A stretch of DNA of 64,000 nucleotides from Halosolutus amylolyticus (GTDB taxonomy: Archaea; Halobacteriota; Halobacteria; Halobacteriales; Natrialbaceae): assembly GCF_023566055.1 (NCBI RefSeq), contig NZ_JALIQP010000004.1, positions 62,001 through 126,000 on the forward strand, given 5' to 3'. Both the position numbers and the translations under genes were made by a program. Position 1 is the first letter of the stretch. Each line of letters begins with the position of its first letter. Under the pieces are notes generated by a model. The model ran no database searches, was not told the origin of the DNA, and saw only the letters and a program-made list of their open reading frames with translations. Shown here one piece after another: positions 1 to 6,131 of this stretch.

Positions 1-831
1 GACCTGTTCGGACAGCAGGTCGAACTCGGGGACGTTCTGGACGACGACGACGCCGTCATTCGTCGCTTCTGTGCCGTACGTCCATTCTTCGCCCGTTTCA
101 TCATACGATTCCATATCGTAGTCGTAGACCCGATCGAACTCCTCGTCGTTCGAGTTGGTGAAGTACATCTTCACCTGCATCCCCTGGTACTCGTGAACGG
201 AGCCGTCGGACAGATTGTACGTGAGATTGGCTGTCTCGGTGAGGAGTTCGCTCCTGTCGTAATCTCCTGCATCGACGTCGTCCCACCCGGTCGTGTGAAT
301 GAACTCGTCCGGCGTCTCCGAATCTCGATGGGTCTGGTTCGATAGATACGCGAGTTGCGCGCTGTGGGCGCTGTACTCTTCGAGAAGCTGAATCTCGAGG
401 TTCGTATAGTAGTCGTCGATCGACTCGTTCACGTTCTCGGTCGCGGTCGCCTTGGTCGCGTTGTTCTCCCAGGAGTTGGCGATCGCCTCTTTGCCCTCGA
501 GCGAGGCGATCGTCGGCGTGTCTTCGAGGTAGTTCCCGGTCAGGATATAGGTCGACTCCCACGATTCTTCAACGCCGCGCGCGTTGGCGTGGACGTCCGA
601 CTGAAGATAGGCACCCGACTCGGTTTCGTCGACGGTCCCGAGTTGTTCGGCGGTCGTACACGGCTTGTTAACGATCTCGAAGAACCGGGCCGGCGAGTCA
701 CACACCTGCTCGGTCGTCGAGTCCTGGGCGGCTGCCGGACTCGCCGCGATCGGCGCGACGAGCGAGCCGACCAGGAGGAACGCGAACAGGAGGGTGAACG
801 CGCGATGGGCGATGGGCCGATGGGCCGCCAC
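1..831 (-). CDS. Exported spike-like surface protein, 3' part beyond window
   Basis: The frame is open from a GTG at 831 to the window edge (277 codons, no stop), so the C-terminal part is missing. Residues 10-40 form a clear Sec-type signal peptide: basic start, hydrophobic core, ASPAAAQ cleavage region. The mature part is Asn/Thr-rich with several N-x-S/T sequons and two Cys near the mature N-terminus. The GTG directly follows the TGA of the small membrane gene upstream, so the genes are translationally coupled. An exported protein behind two small membrane proteins is the order of pleolipovirus envelope genes (VP3-like, then VP4 spike). The assignment rests on context and signal peptide; a haloarchaeal S-layer-associated protein is the alternative. 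Confidence 0.6.
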   Translation of the reverse strand, partial: MAAHRPIAHRAFTLLFAFLLVGSLVAPIAASPAAAQDSTTEQVCDSPARFFEIVNKPCTTAEQLGTVDETESGAYLQSDVHANARGVEESWESTYILTGNYLEDTPTIASLEGKEAIANSWENNATKATATENVNESIDDYYTNLEIQLLEEYSAHSAQLAYLSNQTHRDSETPDEFIHTTGWDDVDAGDYDRSELLTETANLTYNLSDGSVHEYQGMQVKMYFTNSNDEEFDRVYDYDMESYDETGEEWTYGTEATNDGVVVVQNVPEFDLLSEQV

Positions 832-960
832 TCAGACCACCCCCGCCGTCGCCGCGATCGCCGCCAGTACCACGGTCAGCCCGGACGCCCCGAGGCAGTA
901 GCCGAGCACCGCGTATCTGTACAACTGAGCGTTTTCGTCGTCGAAAAACTCGATATTCAT
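832..960 (-). CDS. 42-aa single-pass membrane protein
   Basis: ATG at 958-960, TGA at 832-834, 42 residues. The first 14 residues are polar and acidic; residues 15-42 form one long hydrophobic Ala/Gly/Val-rich segment ending at the C-terminus. It lies 14 bp after the 143-aa membrane gene, and its stop abuts the GTG of the exported protein, so the three form one operon. Small membrane proteins are normal in pleolipovirus structural modules. No catalytic motif is visible. It is too short for a firm family call, but high third-position GC and tight packing support it as real. Confidence 0.6.
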   Translation of the reverse strand: MNIEFFDDENAQLYRYAVLGYCLGASGLTVVLAAIAATAGVV

Positions 961-974
961 GCTTTCCACCTCCG

Positions 975-1406
975 TTATCCCGTGTAGGAGACGTACACCG
1001 ACGCTCCCGCGAGGTACAGCACCATCGCCAGCCGGATTACGTCAGCCGATTCTACGAACGTCGCGAACGCCGGCACGAACACGTACATGACCGGTGCCAG
1101 CAGTGCGAAGCCGATCGCCGCCAGTTCTTGCGTCTCGTGGTCCGTATCCTGGTTATACAGGTTCGTCCCGATGATCCACAGATCGCCGAACAGCGTGATC
1201 AGCAGCGCGGCCGAGATGTCGGCCCCGCCGATCGTCCAGATGGGCTGGGTGAAGTCGTACCCTCCGAACACGTTGATCTGCATGGACCAGACGCCGAAGA
1301 TCATCGCCCCGGTGATCGGGACGAGCATCAGCGCCGCCACGTCGACGAGGTCCACCTCGTTCTTGTCGCTCGGCGCGAACTTGCCGAAAGTTGTTCTCGT
1401 TGCCAT
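975..1406 (-). CDS. Four-helix membrane protein, VP3-like candidate
   Basis: 143 aa with a polar N-terminus (about 18 residues) and four hydrophobic segments near residues 22-45, 58-82, 92-118 and 122-141. A small four-TM protein directly upstream of a spike-like exported protein is the layout of the internal membrane protein in pleolipoviruses. It is the first gene of the leftward operon. The ATG at 1404-1406 gives a sensible cytoplasmic tail (MATRTTFGKFAPSDKNE). Sequence alone shows only membrane topology; the viral role is inferred from neighbours (exported protein, integrase, PhiH1-type repressor). Confidence 0.6.
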   Translation of the reverse strand: MATRTTFGKFAPSDKNEVDLVDVAALMLVPITGAMIFGVWSMQINVFGGYDFTQPIWTIGGADISAALLITLFGDLWIIGTNLYNQDTDHETQELAAIGFALLAPVMYVFVPAFATFVESADVIRLAMVLYLAGASVYVSYTG

Positions 1407-1467
1407 AGTGCAACGACGGCGGTGGCATCCGCCCGCGCAAAAACGTCAGCAAAACCTAGGCTATGTC

Positions 1468-1504
1468 TTGGTGAAACCGATAGTCACCAAGGTTTATACC
1501 AAGG
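1468..1504 (+). promoter_or_regulatory. Promoter with inverted-repeat operator
   Basis: A perfect 8-bp inverted repeat, CTTGGTGA (1468-1475) and TCACCAAG (1485-1492), with a 9-bp spacer. A further CCAAG lies at 1500-1504. A TATA-like TTTATA (1494-1499) sits between the last two CCAAG copies, about 23-28 bp before the ATG at 1522. Overlap of the repeats with the TATA box suggests repression by a dimer, possibly autoregulation by the AbrB-like product of the gene that follows. Confidence 0.6.
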
Positions 1505-1521
1505 CGGGTTGCCCGCAGGAT

Positions 1522-1707
1522 ATGGCATTGAACAAACTCAGACAGTTAGACCAGAACTCGGCCGGCATCACGCTCCCGAAAGACGACCTCCGGATCGAGG
1601 GGCTCCTCGACGAGAACGGGAAACTCGACGGCGAACATCACGTGCACATTCGGCACGTCGACGAGGGAGAGTGGACGCTCGAACTTGTCGAGGAGATTCA
1701 CTCCTGA
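1522..1707 (+). CDS. AbrB/MazE-like small DNA-binding protein
   Basis: 61 aa. The N-terminal pattern (KLRQLDQNSAGITLPKDDL) resembles the swapped-hairpin AbrB/MazE/SpoVT fold, in which a strand is followed by a V/I-T-L-P-K turn. The C-terminal half is acidic with a predicted strand (EWTLELVEE). Small proteins of this type are common haloarchaeal and halovirus regulators. The TATA box and palindrome immediately upstream, and the divergent membrane/spike operon, suggest control of the structural genes and of itself. The start ATG at 1522 has the promoter spacing of a leaderless mRNA. Family fairly sure, target inferred. Confidence 0.7.
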   Translation: MALNKLRQLDQNSAGITLPKDDLRIEGLLDENGKLDGEHHVHIRHVDEGEWTLELVEEIHS

Positions 1708-1819
1708 CCGTCATTACAGTTTTTGCTATCAGGAAATGTAGAACAGCGGTATAAGCAGAATAATTCCAAAGACTGAGGTGGACAGTTCGATCTGACAGAA
1801 AATATAGATTGGGTACTAT

Positions 1820-2281
1820 TTATGGCCAGTCTTCACTTGCAACGGATGTTTGGGTACCGTCACTCTCGATAACTGCGATTGCTGTGATGGTCCCCTCGTC
1901 CTCAGCATTAGCGGTGTCCCAGTCGCTATTGTTGCCGGTCCCAATTGTAACAGTGTCTCCGGCGGTTAATTTTTCACCATACTCGTTAGCACTGGTGTCG
2001 TAAACGGAACTGTTGAGATCCTCAGCGTCTGACCCGAGAACGACGTAATCTGAGTTACCAAGTGATGTCACTTCAACTTGAATCTCATCGGATGCATTGT
2101 CATACTCAATCGTCACACCAGCTTGAGCCTCCTGACTCACGCTACCACCAAGATCCAGCACGAACGCCGCGATCACGGCCGCGAGAATGACTGTGATGGC
2201 GACCATCAGAATTACTCCGATGACCGGACTCACTGCACGCTCTTCTTCATTTCCGACTAATTTGTTTGTTATACTACTCAT
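1820..2281 (-). CDS. Type IV pilin (PilA family)
   Basis: 153 aa from the ATG at 2279-2281. The class III signal reads [17 protein letters not shown], with prepilin peptidase cleavage expected before the hydrophobic H-domain, which is the haloarchaeal PilA consensus. The C-terminal head is acidic, strand-rich, with a final Trp-Pro. One base separates this ATG from the stop of the pilin upstream, so they are co-transcribed. A more upstream start (2335) would overlap the upstream coding region. Role: subunit of surface pili used for adhesion. It lies between virus-like structural genes and the integrase, which is unusual for a pilin. Confidence 0.88.
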   Translation of the reverse strand: MSSITNKLVGNEEERAVSPVIGVILMVAITVILAAVIAAFVLDLGGSVSQEAQAGVTIEYDNASDEIQVEVTSLGNSDYVVLGSDAEDLNSSVYDTSANEYGEKLTAGDTVTIGTGNNSDWDTANAEDEGTITAIAVIESDGTQTSVASEDWP

Positions 2282-2282
2282 T

Positions 2283-2708
2283 TTAGAAGTCGTACTCGTC
2301 GCTGGCAACGACGGTTTCCGTACCATCTTCTTCAATTACAGCAATAGCAGTGATCGTCCCATTTTCGCCAGAATTACCGTCATGAGTCAGCGTATCGCCA
2401 ACTTCCAACTCCTCCGAGCCGTTGAATGTAGTAAGGCTAGTGGCGTCGCCGCCGATATTCACGTGATCTGCATTCCCGAGTGACGTTACTTCAACACGAA
2501 TCTCTTCGCTTCCATTTTCTTCGTTGATGTCAATGTTAACACCAGCCTGAGCTTCCTGACTGACACTGCCGCCGAGGTCGAGCACGAATGCCGCGATCAC
2601 GGCCGCGAGAATCACGGTAATCGCGACCATGAGAATCACGCCGATAACTGGACTCACTGCACGTTCCTCGTCGTTTCCGACGAGTTTCTTTCCGATGTTT
2701 TCTAGCAT
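2283..2708 (-). CDS. Type IV pilin (PilA family), tandem paralogue
   Basis: 141 aa. The signal is [17 protein letters not shown], followed by the same hydrophobic domain as its downstream neighbour; the stretch from AVSPVIG through the H-domain to EAQAGV is identical at protein level. The head domain has diverged and is shorter. The DNA of the shared domain differs at many synonymous sites, so this is an old duplication under strong purifying selection, not recent conversion. A Shine-Dalgarno GAGGT (complement of 2714-2718) lies 5 bases upstream of the ATG and a TATA-like element further up (complement of 2743-2750). Confidence 0.88.
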   Translation of the reverse strand: MLENIGKKLVGNDEERAVSPVIGVILMVAITVILAAVIAAFVLDLGGSVSQEAQAGVNIDINEENGSEEIRVEVTSLGNADHVNIGGDATSLTTFNGSEELEVGDTLTHDGNSGENGTITAIAVIEEDGTETVVASDEYDF

Positions 2709-3041
2709 TGTTTACCTCACAGCACCCACGTGAACGGTGAGAAGGCTTATGCCGGGGTATCTGGTATCCCGACCTGCGCTTGGGGATTGGGGGTACACAC
2801 ACCAACCCAGCGCCCACCTTCATGCCGTCTCCGATTTCGGTGCTGATAGTCACCTGTCGGTCAGGGGTTCATATATTTATGGGATCGTGAGTTTCTCACA
2901 GACTGATAACGGTTTCAGTCCTGATAATCAGCGTGCCGCAGAACCCGTACAGCACCCCCTTGAAACCGTTCCGTCTGGCGATTCCGTTCAGCTGAACCCG
3001 GGGCAATAACCGTTATGGCCACCCTGACACACCTATACGAC
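2709..3041. other. Divergent intergenic region between pilins and HTH gene
   Basis: It holds the pilin promoter and SD on the minus strand (around 2714-2750). On the plus strand there is a TATA-like CATATATTTATG near 2868-2879 with no convincing gene directly after it. A 9-bp inverted pair, ATAACGGTT (2906-2914) and AACCGTTAT (3008-3016), brackets the last 100 bp; the second copy coincides with the TATA-like GTTATG before the 3042 start. No ORF in it looks coding. Confidence 0.5.
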
Positions 3042-3848
3042 ATGGCCGATCGGGATGCGCTCGTCACCGAGCAAGACCTGGCGCGCACCTACGACGGTGG
3101 CGTGTACGACGACGCCTGGGTGGCAGTCCGCGAGTATCGCGACGTCGCCCGGTACCAGTCCGAGAACCCGGACAAGGGGTACACCGCGATCGCGAACGCG
3201 CTCGACCTTCCGCAGGGCCGGGTCCGGTCCTGGACCGACGGCAAGACGCCGAACGTCGTTGCCGGGATCGAAACCGCACGCGATCGCGGCTGGATCGACG
3301 TCAAGTACGACGACGACGCGTTTCTCCCACTGAACGCACTCGTCGCGGGGATCTTCTCGGGCGGGTCGATCATTCGGACGAACTGGGTTCCGAAGTGGAC
3401 GCTCAACGAACAGGGATACCACTCCTACGTCGTCGACGCGCTCGAGTTGGCCGGCGTCGGATATACGACCCACGAGGAAGCGGACGAGAACGGTGGGCCG
3501 ACGATCCGGCCGGCCGACGACGGAGCGATTCTCGGGCGAGTCCTGTGTGTTTTGGGCGCGCCGATCGGCAAGAAGTCGGAACTCGACGACATCACACTCC
3601 CCTGGTACTTGGACGGCGCGCCCACGGACGTCCGCGAGATGTTCGCCCATTCCTACATCGCGAACCGTGGGTACAGTAATCCAGAGAGTACCCGAGTACA
3701 GATTATCGAAAAGCGACCGCAGTCCTATCGCGAGTCGCTGGCGGCGTTGCTCGAAGACGTCGCCGGCGCGCCGGTCACGGTCGGCGATCGATCGGTCACG
3801 ATCTCCGCCGACGCGGCGCGGGCGCTTGGGATCGAACTGTCTAACTGA
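3042..3848 (+). CDS. HTH protein with degenerate LAGLIDADG-like core
   Basis: 268 aa from the ATG at 3042; an in-frame ATG at 3015 is possible, but a TATA-like GTTATG at 3012-3017 favours 3042. Residues 45-68 look like a helix-turn-helix (YTAIANALDLPQGRVRSW). Residues 97-110 (LNALVAGIFSGGSI) and 197-210 (VREMFAHSYIANRG) sit where a two-motif LAGLIDADG endonuclease would have its paired helices, but the acidic catalytic positions are Gly/Ser and Asn. I read it as a DNA-binding relative of homing endonucleases or WhiA-like regulators without nuclease activity. Family assignment is by eye only. It stands alone, next to the TIR-bounded segment that starts 31 bp downstream. Confidence 0.55.
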   Translation: MADRDALVTEQDLARTYDGGVYDDAWVAVREYRDVARYQSENPDKGYTAIANALDLPQGRVRSWTDGKTPNVVAGIETARDRGWIDVKYDDDAFLPLNALVAGIFSGGSIIRTNWVPKWTLNEQGYHSYVVDALELAGVGYTTHEEADENGGPTIRPADDGAILGRVLCVLGAPIGKKSELDDITLPWYLDGAPTDVREMFAHSYIANRGYSNPESTRVQIIEKRPQSYRESLAALLEDVAGAPVTVGDRSVTISADAARALGIELSN

Positions 3849-3954
3849 ACCCTTCAATCAGTGATAGATTCAAGATGACGTGCTGAATACAGCACGCAAG
3901 TCAGAGGTAGTTAGAGACGGGTCTCTCCTTCCTCCTTCTTATTCTATACCACAC

Positions 3955-3963
3955 CTTTATCAT
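3955..3963 (+). promoter_or_regulatory. TATA-like box of the nuclease-like gene
   Basis: CTTTATCAT lies 24-32 bp before the ATG at 3987, the spacing of a leaderless haloarchaeal transcript. It supports 3987 over the in-frame TTG at 3981. Confidence 0.5.
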
Positions 3964-3986
3964 ATCTTGTTATAAACATCTTGAGT

Positions 3987-4508
3987 ATGTTCGGACAAGG
4001 TAATCAAACGTATCAAGAGGTAGTTGACCTGATCCACGCATGGCGGCCTTCTCAGGATTATGGTCACGAAAGCAAATTTCAGAGTGAATTGGCTGATTTT
4101 CTGGATGAGGAACTCAACAGACAAAGTGATGGTATGATGGGCGATATAATGGGTGGTGGACGTAGCAACTATGTGGTCAGCCGTGAACGCGGAAATGCTC
4201 GTGGCGATGTTGTAGTTGATGATACAGTCGGAATTGAAATGAAACGACACTTCTCAAATGACCAGAAGCGAAAATTACGTGGTCAACTTGAAGATTACGC
4301 TGACAATTATCCATATGTGATTGCCCTTGCGTGCGGGATCGATGATACGGATGGCTGGCGAGAGGTCGAGAATAAGTTTATTCAAGGCCGAGGGATGGGA
4401 ATGAATCAAACACAATTTACGTTCATAGCCAAACGACGAGAGAACTTCGGTGAGGAACATGACTTCGGTGGAGGAGGCGGTTTCGGTGGCGGCATCCCAG
4501 GACTTTAA
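3987..4508 (+). CDS. PD-(D/E)XK nuclease-like protein
   Basis: 173 aa. All landmarks of the restriction-endonuclease fold are in order: Glu28 in the first helix (HESKFQSELADFL), Asp74 in ARGDVVVDD, Glu84-x-Lys86 in VGIEMK, and a QxxxY helix motif at Gln100/Tyr104 (RGQLEDY). A strand VIALACGI follows, as in RecB-like and type II-like nucleases. The tail from residue 161 is almost pure Gly/Phe (GGGGGFGGG). Codons are AT-richer than in the neighbours, which suggests transfer. It is followed by two tiny coupled ORFs, the second a membrane peptide. A defence or element-maintenance nuclease is plausible, but no known system was recognised. Confidence 0.6.
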   Translation: MFGQGNQTYQEVVDLIHAWRPSQDYGHESKFQSELADFLDEELNRQSDGMMGDIMGGGRSNYVVSRERGNARGDVVVDDTVGIEMKRHFSNDQKRKLRGQLEDYADNYPYVIALACGIDDTDGWREVENKFIQGRGMGMNQTQFTFIAKRRENFGEEHDFGGGGGFGGGIPGL

Positions 4509-4519
4509 AAATTGATAGT

Positions 4520-4567
4520 ATGATCAACTCGAAACTCGCTGAGATTATGGCCAAAGGGATGAACTAA
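4520..4567 (+). CDS. 15-aa leader-like ORF
   Basis: ATG at 4520, TAA at 4565-4567, encoding MINSKLAEIMAKGMN. Its stop overlaps the next ATG (TAATG), the arrangement used for translational coupling. Too short to judge by codon use; listed because of the exact overlap and its position 11 bp after the nuclease-like gene. Confidence 0.25.
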   Translation: MINSKLAEIMAKGMN

Positions 4568-4662
4568 TGGCTGAAGACCCACTTCAAAACCTTCCCGACT
4601 GGATAGTACTACTCGTGTTAGTTCTTTTCTTGATAGGCGCTGCTATCGTCCTCTACTTTTGA
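4567..4662 (+). CDS. 31-aa single-pass membrane peptide
   Basis: MAEDPLQNLP is followed by an uninterrupted hydrophobic run of about 19 residues to the C-terminus, so it should be a small membrane-inserted peptide. It lies within the TIR-bounded segment, coupled to the preceding tiny ORF and just downstream of the nuclease-like gene. Small membrane peptides occur next to nucleases in some toxin or defence cassettes, but nothing here proves that. Real translation is unproven. Confidence 0.4.
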   Translation: MAEDPLQNLPDWIVLLVLVLFLIGAAIVLYF

Positions 4663-4783
4663 CTGAACATTCCTGACCACACTACATCTATGCTCTGTAT
4701 TCAGCACCAGAGTTGTGTCATTTGTTGAAGATTTCAACAAAGCCGGTTGAACAGGATTATTTTGGCTGGTGGGGCTTCCGTAC

Positions 4784-5053
4784 TCACTCCAAGTCTTCGG
4801 CGGCGAGTTCTCCTTCGAGATAGGCTCGTCCCCGATCGGAAATCCGATACAAACCACGATCCTCATCGTAGTACTCGACCAGTCCGCCGTCTTGCAGTGC
4901 CCGAAGTCGACGGCGAACGTGCGAAATTTTGTAATCGATATTCGCCTCGACGGTGGACGGATTCGCGACGATCGGCTCGTTACCCTCGTTGAGAAGGAAC
5001 TCGAGGATCGCATCGTCAGCACGCGTCATCCAGTCCACCCGTGGTCGTCGCAT
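4784..5053 (-). CDS. PhiH1-type winged-helix repressor
   Basis: 89 aa. The opening (RVDWMTRADDAILEFLLNEGNE) and the winged-helix pattern (NIDYKISHVRRRLRALQDGGLVEYYDEDRGLYRISDRG) match the haloarchaeal family related to the repressor of phage PhiH. The recognition helix is near residues 38-55 and the wing near 60-72. It is transcribed away from the small-gene/integrase operon, as expected of a lysogeny repressor facing early genes. The start at 5053 keeps the conserved DWMTRADD motif. Function as repressor of the integrase operon is inferred from position. Confidence 0.82.
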   Translation of the reverse strand: MRRPRVDWMTRADDAILEFLLNEGNEPIVANPSTVEANIDYKISHVRRRLRALQDGGLVEYYDEDRGLYRISDRGRAYLEGELAAEDLE

Positions 5054-5594
5054 TCTCTTGGTAAGACACGGAACTCCATGTTAGAATGCTCGGTACGATG
5101 GTATTTGAACGCTATTCGATTCCTTGTAGTGCATTGTTCGATGCATTAGTTTGAAGTACTATCCGTTCCTGAGTGCGGACAACGGAAGCCAGACGGACCC
5201 GCCGCTGCCCGGACGGGTCCTTGTGAGAACGCGGACCCGGTGTTAGGGGCACCGGCCCGCTGGCTCCCGTAAGTGAGTACGGAAGCATGCTATCGCTGAA
5301 CGCACCGGGGGAAAAGTCCCCCGATCGACCGCATCGATCGGCCCGCGGTCCACAGCCCACGGCCCATCGAAACCGTTTCGGAAATCGTATCGGAAATCGC
5401 CGCAGATTCCAAAATCGTATTCGAGAGGCCGTCAGTTGCCGATTTCTGTTTGTCGGAACTATCGGAACCGGCCGTGCAGCGACTAAGAGGGTATCGGACA
5501 GTCGTTACGAACCACCGACGGACGGCGACCGCACGCCCCCAGGTTCCACGTGATGGCGCGCGCGGTGAGTCCGCGGTCCCACAAGCGTGAGACC
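5054..5594. other. Control region between repressor and integrase operon
   Basis: 541 bp without a convincing gene; ORFs here have poor codon composition. It should contain the divergent repressor and early promoters. A direct repeat CGGAAATCG occurs at 5379-5387 and 5391-5399 (12-bp period, roughly one helical turn), with related CCGATTTC on the other strand near 5440: an operator candidate. GC-rich inverted stretches such as GACGGACCCGCC...GGACGGGTCC lie near 5195-5220. Confidence 0.45.
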
Positions 5595-5672
5595 ATGCCA
5601 AATCAAACACGCCACCACGGTAAGCGTACCGGATACTGTAACCAGCGCGATACTCGCGAGGTGGGCCGATGA
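5595..5672 (+). CDS. 25-aa basic peptide at head of integrase operon
   Basis: It starts ATG at 5595 and ends TGA at 5670-5672, overlapping the next ATG by the classic ATGA. The peptide (MPNQTRHHGKRTGYCNQRD...) is strongly basic with one Cys. The exact overlap is the only strong support; it may be a leader peptide that couples translation of the zinc-ribbon gene. Confidence 0.35.
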   Translation: MPNQTRHHGKRTGYCNQRDTREVGR

Positions 5673-5836
5673 GCGCCACCGATCGCGACGTCCCGCCCTG
5701 CGACGGCTGCGGGTTGACTGTGGGCCGCGTTCGTGAACTCGAGGTCCAGAATCCCGACGGGAAAGTCACCGTCTGCGACAGCTGCGAGGAGACCCTTCGA
5801 GCGACGATCGTCGCGGAGGTGCGGGTCTATGTCTGA
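5669..5836 (+). CDS. 55-aa zinc-ribbon-like protein
   Basis: Two Cys pairs, CDGC at residues 11-14 and CDSC at 36-39, form a likely four-Cys zinc ribbon. High third-position GC and overlaps at both ends (ATGA before, 8 bp after) indicate a real gene in the early operon. Small CxxC proteins directly upstream of integrases are common in haloarchaeal integrative elements; the role could be regulatory or excisionase-like, but there is no direct evidence. Confidence 0.65.
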   Translation: MSATDRDVPPCDGCGLTVGRVRELEVQNPDGKVTVCDSCEETLRATIVAEVRVYV

Positions 5837-6131
5837 GGCCGATCGCGATCGGCGAGCCGACGCGATGGAACGGCAGGCCGAGGCGCTCGAGGCGATCGCG
5901 ACGGAACTGCGCTACCAGAACGCGGCGCTCGTCGAAACGATCGACGCGATCGACGACCTGGCCGCGCGCGTCGACGAACACCACGTGCCGGACACCCGGC
6001 CGCGGGATCGGTCCGGCACCGCACTTCAGACGGCGATCGCCGATCGGCTCTTCGAACGCGACGATCTCGAAAACAGTCCGATGAGCGCGCTCGCGCGCGC
6101 CGAGAACTGGCGGGAGCGTGACGGACGATGA
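5829..6131 (+). CDS. 100-aa coiled-coil protein upstream of integrase
   Basis: 100 aa, starting at the ATG at 5829 inside the end of the zinc-ribbon gene and ending in ATGA overlap with the integrase. Residues 5-50 form a heptad-like helix (MERQAEALEAIATELRYQNAALVETIDAIDDLAARV), probably a coiled coil; the rest is charged. No enzymatic motif. Tight coupling to the integrase suggests a recombination accessory factor such as an excisionase or directionality partner (inference). Confidence 0.65.
   Translation: MSEADRDRRADAMERQAEALEAIATELRYQNAALVETIDAIDDLAARVDEHHVPDTRPRDRSGTALQTAIADRLFERDDLENSPMSALARAENWRERDGR

Larger units (their letters stand above)
3880..4707. mobile_element. 828-bp segment bounded by 13-bp inverted repeats
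   Basis: The left end GTGCTGAATACAG (3880-3892) is matched by CTGTATTCAGCAC (4695-4707) at the right end, a perfect 13-bp terminal inverted repeat. The interior is visibly more AT-rich than the surroundings and carries a nuclease-like gene and two tiny ORFs, but no transposase. The same terminal motif bounds an 819-bp segment at 29591-30409 with different cargo. Outside both right ends a TTGAAA/TTTCAAC motif recurs exactly 30 bp from the repeat. No target-site duplication is evident. Best reading: non-autonomous transposon-like cargo unit, or a relic of a haloarchaeal IS family. Confidence 0.5.

Noticed and set aside
3872-4715. Target-site duplication around the TIR segment
   Set aside because: Left flank AGATGAC and right flank CAGAGTT do not match; likewise at 29591-30409 (GAAGCC and GCTGTT).
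5287-5553. 88-aa plus-strand ORF in the control region
   Set aside because: Basic, low-complexity composition with poor third-position bias; no start signal.
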